A DNA stretch of 64,000 nucleotides from Utricularia gibba (lineage: Eukaryota; Streptophyta; Magnoliopsida; Lamiales; Lentibulariaceae). A program made the position numbers and the translations under genes. The notes under the pieces are model-generated. The model searched no databases, had not been told where the DNA came from, and saw only the letters and a list, made by a program, of their open reading frames with translations. Where the stretch lies: the NCBI GenBank assembly GCA_002189035.1, contig NEEC01000017.1, forward strand, positions 124,001 through 188,000, given 5' to 3'. Shown piece after piece: positions 45,645 to 59,395 of this stretch (position 1 is its first letter; each line of letters begins with the position of its first letter).

Positions 45645-47244
45645 CTACTCATATAACAACTTGGCTGGCAGATAAATCTTCAAAGCCGGCGCCGCGGACG
45701 AGAGTTCTATGGTATCTCCAAGCTGTACGGGATGAACCACGTGAGATCCATCGATGTACAGGAAACCTTCCGTACAAAACCATGTAGTAAACATGGACTC
45801 GGCCGCCTTCACGGCCCCATGCATTAGGTGTGCATTGCCTCTCGTAGGGATGGGTTCCCTCACCATGTACTGGAGTTCTCTCGACAGTATGGGCAATGTG
45901 TAACCGCCACCTGAGAGCATAGCGGCCGTTGATCCCGCGGCGGTTGACACTCTGAGACCACTTGATCGACAGTGCACCAAACAAGATGAAGATTCTTCCC
46001 CTCCTCTCTTAATTCTAGCATAGGAAGAAAAATGTCAACACGCGTGTGGCAAGCGCACTACTGCCTTTTTATAAGTGAATTTTGACTTTTTTTCTACCTG
46101 AATGAGAATCTAGAAACTGCTGCTGGAGATGGATGGGCCAACAGAACATCGTTAAGCGCGGATACTGAGATGAGCTTCGAGTTCACGAGAATGGCCATCC
46201 TTGCAACTTCAGATGGTTCAGAGCGGTCATCAATGATGCTATCCAGTATCTATTGCAAGAGAACGGTGACATGCTTACCCATTCAGCAGTAGCAAGATGA
46301 CAGACAAGAAACCATTGTTACCGCAATATTGGACCCTGGTTCAATACCTCTTCGAAGTTATGAACAGTGGCGGCACATAGATAACCAGTGCTCCTTGTAG
46401 CGTCAAAGTCATCGCTCCACTCCGTCACCTAGGCAAAGAAGAACAAATAACTATAGTAATCCATGCAAAAATTGGGTGAGATGCAAGTAACCTAAACCAG
46501 ACAACGGAAACAGACCTCTTCTGTTCTTGTAGGATCAGAATTCACTCCTAAAATTGGAATACGATCATCCATTAAGTGGCTAGCTTGTAACAAAGTGCCA
46601 TCACCTCCACCACTAATGACCAGATCTACATCACGTATTGGATTATCTAAATCATTGCGAAAGATGGCCTTATAGTCGAGATTTTTCTTCTTCAGTATAT
46701 TCTGGCAAAAGCTGATGGCATTTTTGTGAGCCAAAGCCCTATTATCCAGATAACTGAATACCTGCAATTACACATGTTACCCGAGCACGGCACAGTGAAT
46801 CAACAAACGTGCGGAAGCATAACCTATCGAACTAACAGATATGGCATGAATCTCAGTCAAATCCAAGCATTTTCTACGCCGAATTCTTAACCCCCTTAAG
46901 CTACATGATAACTATAACCCATTTTCCCCATTTCTACGCTGCTAGAGTACGACCTACTTAAACACGCGCCAGGAAACCATACCGCTTAATGCGAAATAAT
47001 ACAATTTTGATGGCTGCGTTCATGTAAGTCTGGTCCTTGAGGCATATTATCAAACACATGGCATGTAGAGGACAAACTCATATTTTATCGCGAAAAGTAG
47101 CGCGATGAACTAAAAGAAAACAGCTTCGGATTGAGGATTCCATTACCTTATGGTGGCAGTTGAGGTTGGCGGAAGAGCCGGGGAACTTTGGGGAAGGATA
47201 CGCATCTAATGGCTTGAGTAGAAGCAGGATTCTCTTCCTCCCAT
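45645..47244 (-). CDS. NADK3: NAD(H) kinase, NADK3 type
   Basis: Five exons, read leftward: 47147-47244, 46516-46761, 46348-46428, 46098-46249 and 45645-46014, all with GT-AG junctions. Exon 1 has RILLLLKPLDAYP and exon 2 has HKNAISFCQ, then VISGGGDGTLLQASH (the kinase GGDGT motif, here preceded by a Gly where many relatives have V or I) and PILGVNSDP. Exon 3 has DFDATRSTGYLCAAT, exon 4 ALNDVLLAHPSPAAVSRF, and exon 5 CRSSGLRVSTAAGSTAAM and FLYIDGSHVVHPVQLGDTIE. These are the hallmarks of the small plant NADK3, which phosphorylates NADH to NADPH in the cytosol or peroxisome. The exon sum is 947 bases. One more would give 315 residues (Arabidopsis 317). The missing base is next to the start: ATG 47244 is out of frame with the conserved N-terminus. 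Confidence 0.88.
46762..47146 (-). other. Intron 1 of NADK3
   Basis: The donor is AAG|GTAATG at 47147/47146 and the acceptor TTGCAG|GTATTC at 46762/46761. No second gene is seen inside. Confidence 0.75.
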
Positions 47245-47531
47245 TTTTTCCTTCACTTTGCCCTACGTGCTAAATCAGTAGTAATTGCCACCCGTCTTCT
47301 CGTTTTATCATTCCCCAATTTGATAATTACACTGACTACCCTTAGGCCTTACCGTAAACGCCATTAATTTTTAACTTGCGTTTTAAGACAACAACACTTC
47401 AAGCTTGGAATCGGACCCCAGGAGTGTTCAACAGGACAGAACAATGGCTGAAATCATAGAATGACAACAGAAGACAGGAGTAAGCCGTCCTAAAACAAGA
47501 GGCAACGCAGACAGAAAAGAGTAGACTCCGT
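47245..47531. promoter_or_regulatory. NADK3 upstream region
   Basis: The 287 bases between the NADK3 start and the stop codon of the next minus-strand gene must hold the NADK3 promoter and that gene's 3' end. No TATA box can be assigned with confidence. Confidence 0.4.
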
Positions 47532-48086
47532 CTACATGGATGAAGAAGATGGCTTCATAACAGCAATTCCCTCAAGCGTGGAGTGCTGGTTATTGTAGTT
47601 CTCATCCCATAAGGAGAAGCTTTCTCCTGCTGCATGGAACCAGAATTTTGTCAGACATAAAATCGTTTTGGGTGTCATATTTATAAAGTTGGTTTTCATT
47701 ACCAGTACTTCCTCAGGAAATGGTCTTCCCCTGTGATCATACAGAATGAGGCCACTAAATTTGGGAAGTTCACACTTCTCTCCCATGAGGATTGGTCTCT
47801 GCCAAACTGCAGCATCACTCTTCGCCAAGGGAATGGTGTCCTGTTGTTCCCCACTTGAGCCCTCCTCCCACTTCTTTTGCCGGCTCCACCGAACTGATTC
47901 CTGCAGGGCTTTAAAAACAGAGCCATGTTTTCCGCACCTGGGCGCGCCTTGTGTCCTGTTTCTTCTCCTCCTTGAGACTACAGCTATGCAAGTGCCTGTG
48001 ACTAGCAGAAAAGCTCCGACAAATAACCCAATAGCTTTGTTGGTTGTTAGTTTCCATTTCTCCTCCAAGTTCCATAATGATTCCAT
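47532..48086 (-). CDS. Unrecognised single-pass membrane protein, 184 residues
   Basis: From ATG 48086 to the stop at 47532 the frame is uninterrupted. An upstream ATG in the same frame at 48185 would add 33 residues, but MESLWNLEEKWKL looks the more natural start. There is one hydrophobic helix, residues about 17-36 (AIGLFVGAFLLVTGTCIAVV), followed at once by a basic stop-transfer (SRRRRNR). The soluble part is polar, with GEKCELPKFSGLILYD.RGRP and FHAAGESFSLWDE, giving an expected N-out/C-in or tail-type topology. I think similar small plant proteins of unknown role exist, but I cannot name the family. I considered an intron at 47626-47708 (GT..AG ends) and set it aside because its phases do not fit. 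The gene is divergent from BASS1, 412 bp apart. Confidence 0.65.
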   Translation of the reverse strand: MESLWNLEEKWKLTTNKAIGLFVGAFLLVTGTCIAVVSRRRRNRTQGAPRCGKHGSVFKALQESVRWSRQKKWEEGSSGEQQDTIPLAKSDAAVWQRPILMGEKCELPKFSGLILYDHRGRPFPEEVLVMKTNFINMTPKTILCLTKFWFHAAGESFSLWDENYNNQHSTLEGIAVMKPSSSSM

Positions 48087-48498
48087 CTTCCTCGGGATGG
48101 TGTGTGTACGCCTGTAGATGGTTTGGCTCCTCGAAAGGCCATGGGATTTTGGAGAGTAAATTTTCACCGTAGGGAATACTTTCAATCACGGGAAACACAA
48201 GAATACAGCGATTGTTGCGTTTGAAGAACATTAGAGAACATTAGGAGAGCCCGGCCTTGAGAAATTGGACCGCTACTAAATGATCATGAGACTACTCTTG
48301 GAAGTTCATACAAGGAATTTTGTCGAACATATGGTGTACATGATTGACTGTATATCAAGGTTTAGGGAACCCAGCCTGGCCCACAGTTCTCAAATAGAAC
48401 AAGTTCGGTAGATTGGATGCTACGCTGCGGAAAGTGAACCCTCCGCCCTCCGATCGACGAATAACTGCTGTACTTTGGCGAAAGAACACGTAGAGAGA
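48087..48498. promoter_or_regulatory. Shared divergent promoter region
   Basis: Only 412 bp separate the start codons of the membrane-protein gene (-) and BASS1 (+), so both promoters and leaders must lie here. No CACGTG or clear TATA pair is evident. A possible TATA-like TATATCAAGG lies at 48350-48359 for the plus strand. Confidence 0.5.
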
Positions 48499-50317
48499 AT
48501 GCAGTGCTACACTACCAAGAGGATTTCTTGCCCACCGTCCCTTTCCTCTGTTTACAGATATCCGTTTTCAGAAGCAGCGCCACCCCAGCAGCCCAGATGG
48601 TCGATATCCATGATTCGCTCTCAGACGAGACAACTCACAAATGTCCATCTTCTTTCCGTTGTAGCGAAGCCGATATCGAGTAAGTGTTCAGCCAACCATC
48701 AGAAATGGGGATCCAGGTTCAAGTCTCATGGCAGCAGCAATTCGTCGAACGTTTTGAAAGGGGAGAGTAAGAGCTGGATTGAGTCGGTAGGCGAGGTTAT
48801 CTCCGTGGCTTTTCCGATCTGGGTGGCTTTGGGATGTCTTCTTGGATTAATGAGGCCCGAATCATTTTGCTGGGTTCAGCCTAAATTTACGGTGATGGGC
48901 ATCACTCTCACCATGCTCGGAATGGGCATGACGCTAACCTTCGACGATCTCCGTGGCGCCTTGGCCATGCCCGTAGAGCTCCTCGTCGGCTTCTTACTGC
49001 AATATTCGGTTCTCTTGCAATAGTCCCATTTTCTGCAATTTATTTCATAAAATAATGCCCACTTTTTTGCCATAACTATCTTGGATGAGTGATTTCTGCT
49101 GTATATTATGCGTGTTCATCGATTGAGATATATTCCATTTGGCAGGTAATGCCACTATCTGCATATTTCGTGAGCAAGCTCTTAGCTTTGCCATCTCATT
49201 ATGCAGCTGGCTTGATTCTCGTGGGCTGCTGTCCTGGAGGTGTCAAATGACAACATATTTACTGTTTTTTTTTTCTCATACCCGTGATCTTTTGTATGGA
49301 ATGTCATTCTCTCTTTTGATTTTTGCCGCTTTGTTTTTATTTCAGGGACAGCTAGTAACATAGTGACATACATTGCACGGTATTTGAGTTCCTTTCTGTA
49401 AAATTGAAAATCTGAATTTTTCAGGTTTTGCTCTTACAGATATTATGCCACAGGGGAAATGTTGCTCTTTCTGTTTTGATGACCGCTGCAAGCACTCTGT
49501 CTGCTGTGGTTCGTATCTCTTCCGCCTTCATCATCTGTTGACACGTTCTTCCGCGGCTGTATTTGCTTTCCACTTAATGTGATGCTTCTCTGTACAGGTA
49601 TTAACTCCTTTCCTAACGTCAAAACTTGCTGGTCAATATGTTGCTGTAGACGCTGCGGGCCTGTTCATGTCAACTTTGCAGGTCTTCATTTCGCTTATCC
49701 CTTATCTTTAAGCAGCTCTCGGTATTGGAATCCCAGTGCATCTTGCGCAAAGTCACAATGATTATCATATCTTTTAGGTTGTCCTGCTTCCTGTTTTAGC
49801 CGGGGCATTTCTGAACCAGTGCTTCAAAGGCGTTGTAAAAATGGTTAACCCTGTGATGCCCCCCATCGCAGTAGCCACTGTTGCAGTTCTCTGTGGAAAC
49901 GCCATTGCTCAAAGTGCCTCAGCGATCCTTTTGTCGGGGCAGCATGTGGTGCTGGCTGTCGCTCTGCTACACACATGTGGCTTTTTCTTTGGATACGCAC
50001 TTTCAAGGATACTGGGAATCGATGCTTCCTCTTCGAGAACAATTTCCATCGAAGTAGGCATGCAGGTATGCAATGCCCTTGATGACCTCTGGATGATTCC
50101 CTCCTGTATGTAACTGACGTTGGGAAGTTTTGTTCAGAACTCCGTCCTTGGAGTTGTGCTTGCCACTCAGCACTTTGGCAATCCGTTGACAGCAGTACCC
50201 TGTGCCGTTTCAAGTGTCTGCCACTCAATCTTCGGCAGCACCCTGGCCGGCATCTGGCGTAGGACCGACTCCCTGAAAACCAAAGATCTGTGCGTGGAAC
50301 AGAACCAGGAAAAGTAG
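48499..50317 (+). CDS. BASS1: Plastid sodium/metabolite cotransporter, BASS1 type
   Basis: Seven exons: 48499-49008, 49146-49239, 49346-49379, 49454-49508, 49598-49681, 49778-50065 and 50138-50317. They join at GT-AG sites to 1245 bases, 414 residues (Arabidopsis BASS1 about 400). Start ATG 48499 begins a Ser/Arg-rich region of about 80 residues typical of a chloroplast transit peptide. The rest is the bile acid:sodium symporter fold: [97 protein letters not shown] and a terminal [10 protein letters not shown]. The paired Asn/Gln-rich crossing motifs ([15 protein letters not shown]) bind sodium in the family. The transported organic anion of BASS1 is not well defined. The gene is intact and convergent with the WAG kinase. 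Confidence 0.92.
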
Positions 50318-50584
50318 CCACTCAATTATAAAGCTGTGTGTCTGGTTTTGATTTTTAGTAAGAATCGATAAAAATGGGCGATGGCGAAACGAAACCATCA
50401 AACCAAATAGTAGAGACAATCGAAATGGAGTGCAACATTTAAGGAGGTTGGAAGTATGTGCTTTCCAAAAGCGCGTCGCAGTGCACCATCTGCAGCCTGA
50501 CACAAGGCGAGTGGCGGGCGACTAGGAATTGATCAAGTGTAAGGTTAAATATGTTCTGACAGTTCTGTAAGTCCCAGGAATCCT

Positions 50585-52080
50585 TTAAACTCCGCAGGCA
50601 TAGGAGTAATGATTGGTGTTGGGATTTGCGGTAGATTTGGACACCCGGATCAGACGGCGGATCAATCTCTTCATGAGGGGACGTTGCCTCCGTGTCGAGA
50701 AAATCTCAGCCGCCTTCCCCTTGCTCTTGGTCCCGTTCACCACCAGGCCACGGAGCTCTGGTGGGCCGTAAGTGCGGATCAACGGCCACTTTATCCCTTG
50801 AAAAAAGGGGTGGCGCTTGATTTCCGTGGCGCCCTTGACGCACCCCAGCCGTTGCTGTGGGTCCCTTGATAACAACTTCTCGATGATGTTGTTGGCCACC
50901 GCCAGTTCAGGATCCGCCGCCGGGAACGTTATCCTGTTTGTGGAGGCTATGTTACGCAGCGTGGACTCTTTGGTCACTCCCTTAAACGGTGTCGTCCCGT
51001 AAAGAAGCTCGAAAATCAGAATACCGAAAGCCCACCAGTCTACTCCGTTGCCGTGGCCGTTCCCGCTGACGAGCTCCGGCGCAACGTATTCGTGGGTTCC
51101 TACGCATGATTTGGAAAACGCCGCCGTTGGCTCTGAGATGAATTCAGTCGACCGTTCTCCGTGACGCCTCTCACCTCCAGAGCAGCATGAGAGGAAGCTC
51201 ATCCTCGTAGATGGCTTTGCTATCTTGGTCTCGAACTCCAGCCTCGGACAAATCTCCTCCGTTTCATAACACAAATCGAAATCTGAAAGCATGATGTGTC
51301 CATCGTCGCGGACCAGTACGTTCTCTGGTTTAAGATCGCGGTACACGATCCCCCGCGAATGTAGATATTCAAGAGCTAGAAGAACCTCGGCGGCGAAGAA
51401 TCGTACGGCTTGAAGAGGGAAGCGGTTGCCAGGTTGCTTACGGAGCAAGGAATAGAGATCACCATTGGGACAGAAATCCATGAGAAGGCAAGTATAATGC
51501 GAAACCTCTAGGTGGGCGTAGAGAGTAGGAAGAAAGGGTGATCCAAAGAAGAAAGTATTTTGGCTTCTGTCTGAATCTGGGAAAGTTTCTTGCTACTCAA
51601 GTTATCGCGGTCGACTACCTTGAGGGCAAAGTCAGCGTGATCGTTGTCGCGGAGGCGACAGAGGAATACGCGTCCAATGTTCCCCGATCCGACGACGCGG
51701 ATTAGCTTCAGATGGCGAATTCGTATCTGGCCGTCCGAGGACAAGGTGGTGGCGGCGTTGATAGCCGCCCAGTTGGGGTTGTGGTGGCGTTGGTGTGGTC
51801 GGAGGAAGGCACTGGATACATTTGTAGACTCTGCGGCGGCCCCGGATAGAGGGGATTCATTGAAACTGAGGGTGTGGCTGGTGCGAGCGAGGCTGCTCCG
51901 GGCGGAGAGGCTCCTGTCTGTGGCGGCGGAGGTGAAGCTGTAGTCGACGTCGGAATCTGGGATGCTATTGCAGGAGAAAGAGTCTTGTTGCTCCATCTGG
52001 GTTTTGGTATGATATGGAAGCAGGAGTTGGTTCCATGTGTCGTCCATATTTATCCAAGGTATGGGTAGGTCTGGGGACAA
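50585..52080 (-). CDS. WAG: AGCVIII protein kinase, WAG1/WAG2 type, with a one-base frame break
   Basis: Single exon, as in Arabidopsis WAG1/2. The N-terminus has the WAG signature DVDYSFTSAATDRS...ARSSLARTSHTLSFNESPL. The glycine loop is GSGNIGRV (residues 131-138) and the ATP lysine is in FALKV (K154). The frame then breaks at SSLDHPF (about 51530). The other frame carries on within a few bases with PTLYAHLEVSHYTCLLMDFCP, then VYRDLKPENVL, the AGCVIII hallmark DFD (SDFDLCYE), the Cys-rich activation-loop insert, GTHEYVAPELVSG and WWAFGILIFELLYG. The length from 52080 is 1496 bases, one short of 499 codons. In Arabidopsis WAG kinases phosphorylate PIN auxin carriers at the plasma membrane. 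The start could also be ATG 52047 or ATG 51993. Confidence 0.88.
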
Positions 52081-54101
52081 GTCATTAATGCTGATAACGT
52101 GTTTGGTTTGGCTTGGCCGATGGATGACTCAACTGTCGGTGTCGTCGTCGTCGTCGTCTCCTGTTTGAGAAATCGAAATCATTCGCCGGACCCCTACAAT
52201 ACAAATGCAAATATCCATCCCATAATTAACAACTCTGTCGAGTCGACGGCACCTCCCTCATTTCGACGCCGCCCTTCCTCACCTTTCTGGTTGTGCTACG
52301 TAGGCTACGTAGAAAAAAGAAACACTGTCACCGTAATGTTGCCTCTTCTGCTGTTATACCGTGGCTCTCCGTGGGCCCACCTCAACCGTAATGTTGATTG
52401 TTGACTTCCCTCGGACACATGTGGCAGGGAGGGAGGGAGGGAGAGAGAGAGAGAGAGAGTCGACTTGCCTGCCACGTTACCAACACTGGGGGCCCCGTAC
52501 TCCTCTTCCGAGCTCGCCTACTCCACCCTTGACGTCAACTGCTGGTGCCCTGCAAGCCCGAGTTGGGTCGGATGCTGATCAAGTAAGTTTTCAGAGCAGA
52601 GCAACACCCATTCACACAAATCTAGTTACAATGAACATGTGCTCAGAATGAATGTCGTATTTCTGGGGTTCCATGTGTCCATCAATCATGCCATCCTTGC
52701 CCAATAATTCATTCAACGCAATAAATATTTTTAATTACCTGCATCCATCATAACGCACAACGTAACTAATCATTTCTGCGCCCCCAGGCATGTGCTCCTG
52801 CTCCTGCTCCTGCTCCGTTCGCCTTTCCTTCTTCAAAACTTCACCTCAGGGTCTTGAAATCAAGTGGTTGGAAGTTGGCGCATGTGCCCATTTACAAGTC
52901 CTTTTGATAAAACTCCGCATTTTCCATTTTCCTCATCATCATCAACAACAACAACCACTCCATTCCACTATTTCTAAGACACGCGAAAAGCAACAACAAA
53001 AATGGAGAATAGGTCAAAGGGTCACATACTAAGTGAAGTGCTATTGCACTAAAAAAAAAAAACATTTGTATGGAAAAGCAAGGTGATGTTATGTTGGTGA
53101 TCCGAGTTGCAATGATTAGTTAGTTGGATCCCGCCGAAAGAATAGAACAAAAGACAGGAACGCTGCGACAACGATGGTCGGGATTTAGACTTGTTTGGCA
53201 GGCCCCGCATCCACAAATCACTGCTTATTTCTACTGCACCCCTCTCCGTCTCCCTCCCACGGGGACAGCCAGCAGTACTCTAACCACTGCACTCGTAGAT
53301 GGGTAACTGAAACTCGATCCGGCCGACTAATTTCAGATGGAGATGAACTCACCGCAGTTTGTGTGGGACTGGGTGGTGAAGTTTGCCCCAGTCAAGGAGG
53401 TGAAAACCCTGCGACAAAGGCTTCCAATGATAGTCGCTTGGGGAGTCTCTCCCGCAGACAGTGACTAATCAATTCAAACTAACCCACGCTACAACAAAAC
53501 ACGTAATCACATCGGTGCTGAGGATAAGCTTCCAGGGCGGCCCCATCTCGAATCTCGCTGAAATCTTATTCTACAGAAGATGTTGTTCATTAGAGATGGA
53601 TGGGTTTGGTCAGCACGCAAGCGAGCAGTGTTACTGAAACAGGTGCAGGATATCCCTCACAGAAAAGTGTGACCTTTTTTTTTTTTTTTTACTGGCGCTG
53701 GGCTCAGCGACCCAATACTGCTAGTAGGTTTGAAAAGCCCCACTAACAACCACCACTGAAGCACTTCCACGCGAAAAGGCCCATCCAAAATTCCCGGATT
53801 TCCGCGTCCCCTCCAAGGACCCCTTTCTTTCCTCGCTTCCGGTTGTATGTTGTTGCCCCAGTCCCCAAGCTTTCGAATTTCCAGGTTGGTCCCTTTCATC
53901 TCTTGTCTTGGGATCTCAGCCTTTGGCACACTGCCCGGCAACGGGTGTCATCAGTAATTGGAAAGTTAGTGAAAAATTGAGTGTCTTGCGTGCCGCAATC
54001 CAGTTTTCAGATGTTAATTCAGCAGCCGCAGCCAAACACGTTATACTTATTGTTGCTCTGATCGTGTTATTGAATGGAATTTATGGGAACAGGACATCTC
54101 G
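52081..54101. promoter_or_regulatory. Intergenic region between WAG and ALG1, with microsatellites
   Basis: No gene is supported in these 2 kb. It holds the WAG promoter and leader (left) and the ALG1 promoter (right). Repeats: GTCGTC (52138-52158), GGGAGG/GAGA run (52425-52459), CTCCTG x4 (about 52793-52816), CATCATCAT/CAACAACAA (52935-52957) and poly-T (53672-53691). The open stretches at 53124-53464 and 53657-53941 lack family signatures. Confidence 0.5.
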
Positions 54102-57078
<2,977 letters not shown>

Positions 57079-57594
57079 TCATTTGGAGTCCACCGTCGAA
57101 AAGAACTTCAAGTGCACTGCACTCAGGCAGCGCCCCTGGAGAGCACAGCGCTGCAGCTGCTGATTTTCCTTTACAATGATAATTAGGTGTCGTGTTCCGT
57201 TGTGTGAGTCAAGTAATGAAGAATGTGGTGTACCCGACCCTACCAAAGGGAGAATTTGCGCGTACGGCGGGAAAGAGAGACGGTATTGGAAAGCTGCCCC
57301 GCATTTGGGCTTGAGGCCCATTTCTGCAAGTCCAAGATTTCACATTTTCTGGGCCAAATTTGCTCCTCATTCATCGTCTTTGAGCCTACTTCCAACACAT
57401 TGCGCGGCTTTCACCAGCGCAAGCTCTTTGGTATCATCGCCGCCCTTGGTTTCTCCGCTAAAGCTGAACGAAGGGCCAGAGTTGCGCCTAGTTCCTCATA
57501 CGTATACTTTTCATTCGTGAGTTTCTTGCTGTTCCAGCTCTCCTCTAGAGCAGACAGGAGTTTGATTTGATAAAGAGAGAAAGAGGAGCAACCC
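57079..57594 (+). promoter_or_regulatory. Intergenic region: ALG1 3' end and PDH E1 beta promoter
   Basis: 516 bp. Overlapping open stretches at 57176-57570 have no domain and are not called. The last 60 bases are purine-rich (AAGAGAGAAAGAGGAGCAACCC), typical of a leader before ATG 57595. Confidence 0.5.
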
Positions 57595-59395
57595 ATGGCA
57601 GCAATGACGCTATCATTTGGCTTGGCGAAATCTGCCATTGCCGTTCCTGATAGCACCTTCAAGTTCTCTACTGTCACTTCTCAATCAGTTGCAGGTTTGC
57701 TAGCGTCCCGTCTTTTTTTTAACAATTTGTTTACTTTCATTGATCACTCGTTTTGAAGGAGTAGTTTCTGATTGATATGACAACAAATTAGCATGAATTG
57801 TCAACTAATTTATTTGCTTTTAGATTTGCATTCTGATTCTTGTTTGTGGTTGATTAGCCATCAGATCTGAGTCAAAGGCGTTGTTTAACAATGGAACTCG
57901 AAGGGGAGCAAAGGTTGTTGCCAATGCAGTTACGGTGGGTTTAACATTGCATTCTCGTTTTGAAATTACCTTCCGTGTATTTTCCGTTTGCGCCTGCTGT
58001 CAAATTTTATATTAGTGTGGTTATTTTCTAGGCGCAAGCTGGGAGTACTGCCTCAACAGACAAGAAACCTGGGTAAGTTCAATTGTATGCAGATAATCTG
58101 TTGTATCCCGCAGAGATTTTCATAGTGCACGTCATTGTTGATTCCACGGTTTCTACCGCTTGCTTAGATTTGAAGAATCCTGTGGTGGTTTCTTTTTTGA
58201 ATATTTAACCGCATTTATGCTCTCATCCTGCAAGATACATGGTGTCATCATTGTTTTCTAGATTTATCAGATGTTGAAAGGTTAAAGTAATTAAACAGAA
58301 ATGGTTTCACATGGGAATAATGTTTCACTAAGTCATGGTTCCTTCTGTGCGTTTAAGAATCCATCGTAATTTGATAGCTTGTGAAGTCCTTTAGATTGAT
58401 GGATGATCATATGCTTTGTATAGGCATGAACTACTGCTGTTTGAAGCCCTGCGAGAAGGCCTTGAGGAAGAAATGGATAGAGATCCTCGGGTGTGCGTGA
58501 TGGGCGAGGATGTTGGCCACTACGGAGGTTCATACAAGGTCACCAAGGGACTTGCTAATAAGTATGGGGATCTCAGGGTGCTGGATACACCAATTGCTGA
58601 AAATTCTTTCACTGGAATGGCGATTGGAGCAGCAATGACAGGTTTAAGGCCTGTGGTTGAGGGCATGAACATGGGATTTCTTCTGTTGGCCTTCAACCAA
58701 ATATCTAACAACTGTGGCATGCTGCACTACACCTCAGGAGGGCAATTCAAAATCCCTACAGTTATACGGGGCCCGGGAGGAGTGGGGCGCCAACTTGGGG
58801 CGGAGCATTCACAGAGGCTTGAATCCTACTTTCAGTCAATTCCTGGAATACAGCTGGTTGCGTGCTCAACTCCCTACAATGCAAAGGGTCTGATGAAAGC
58901 CGCTATCCGCAGTGACAACCCGGTGGTTCTTTTCGAGCATGTGCTTTTATACAATCTGAAAGAAAGAATCCCAGATGAGGAATACGTTTTGTCACTTGAA
59001 GAAGCGGAGATGGTGAGACCGGGGCAGCATGTCACCATCTTGACATACTCTCGAATGAGGTACCATGTAATGCAAGCTGCAAAGACCCTAGTGAACAAGG
59101 GCTATGATCCCGAAGTAATCGACATTAGGTCCCTGAAACCCTTTGATCTCTACACCATTGGGAACTCCGTGAAGAAAACTCACCGTGTGCTCATTGTGGA
59201 GGAGTGCATGAGAACCGGGGTATCGGTGCCAGTCTCACTGCCTCCATCAATGAAAACTTTGCAGATTATTTGGATGCACCGATCGTGTGCCTGTCCTCGC
59301 AGGATGTGCCGACCCCTTATGCTGGGGGACTCGAGGAGTGGACCGTGGTTCAGCCTGCACAAATTGTGACTGCTGTTGAGCAGCTGTGCCAGTAG
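57595..59395 (+). CDS. PDH-E1 BETA: Plastid pyruvate dehydrogenase E1 beta subunit, with a one-base frame break
   Basis: Four exons: 57595-57694, 57858-57934, 58032-58072 and 58424-59395, with GT-AG junctions. Residues 1 to about 70 are a Ser/Thr/Ala/Lys-rich transit peptide. The E1 beta core follows: [86 protein letters not shown] and [14 protein letters not shown]. It is the plastid, not the mitochondrial, form ([15 protein letters not shown] with [11 protein letters not shown]). With E1 alpha, E2 and E3 it makes acetyl-CoA for fatty acid synthesis. After CMRTG (about 59220) the frame is lost. The correct ending ([35 protein letters not shown]) is in the next frame, to TAG 59393-59395. The exon sum is 1190, one short of 397 codons. 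The gap is at the G run 59217-59220. Confidence 0.9.

Noticed and set aside
45470-45787. Plus-strand open stretch of about 105 codons at the 3' end of NADK3
   Set aside because: Antisense to NADK3 exon 5 for half its length and without domain.
47626-47708. Possible intron in the unrecognised membrane protein (GTACTG...TGCAG)
   Set aside because: Donor and acceptor phases do not match, and the frame is open straight through, so a single exon is simpler.
49845-50321. 158-codon minus-strand open stretch over BASS1 exons 6 and 7
   Set aside because: It crosses real exon-intron borders of BASS1 and has no family signature.
53124-53941. Open stretches between WAG and ALG1
   Set aside because: Low-complexity, Pro/Thr-rich or poly-Lys from a poly-T run; no family signal.
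57176-57570. Two overlapping plus-strand open stretches before PDH E1 beta
   Set aside because: Lie in the promoter/leader, overlap each other in different frames and show no homology pattern.
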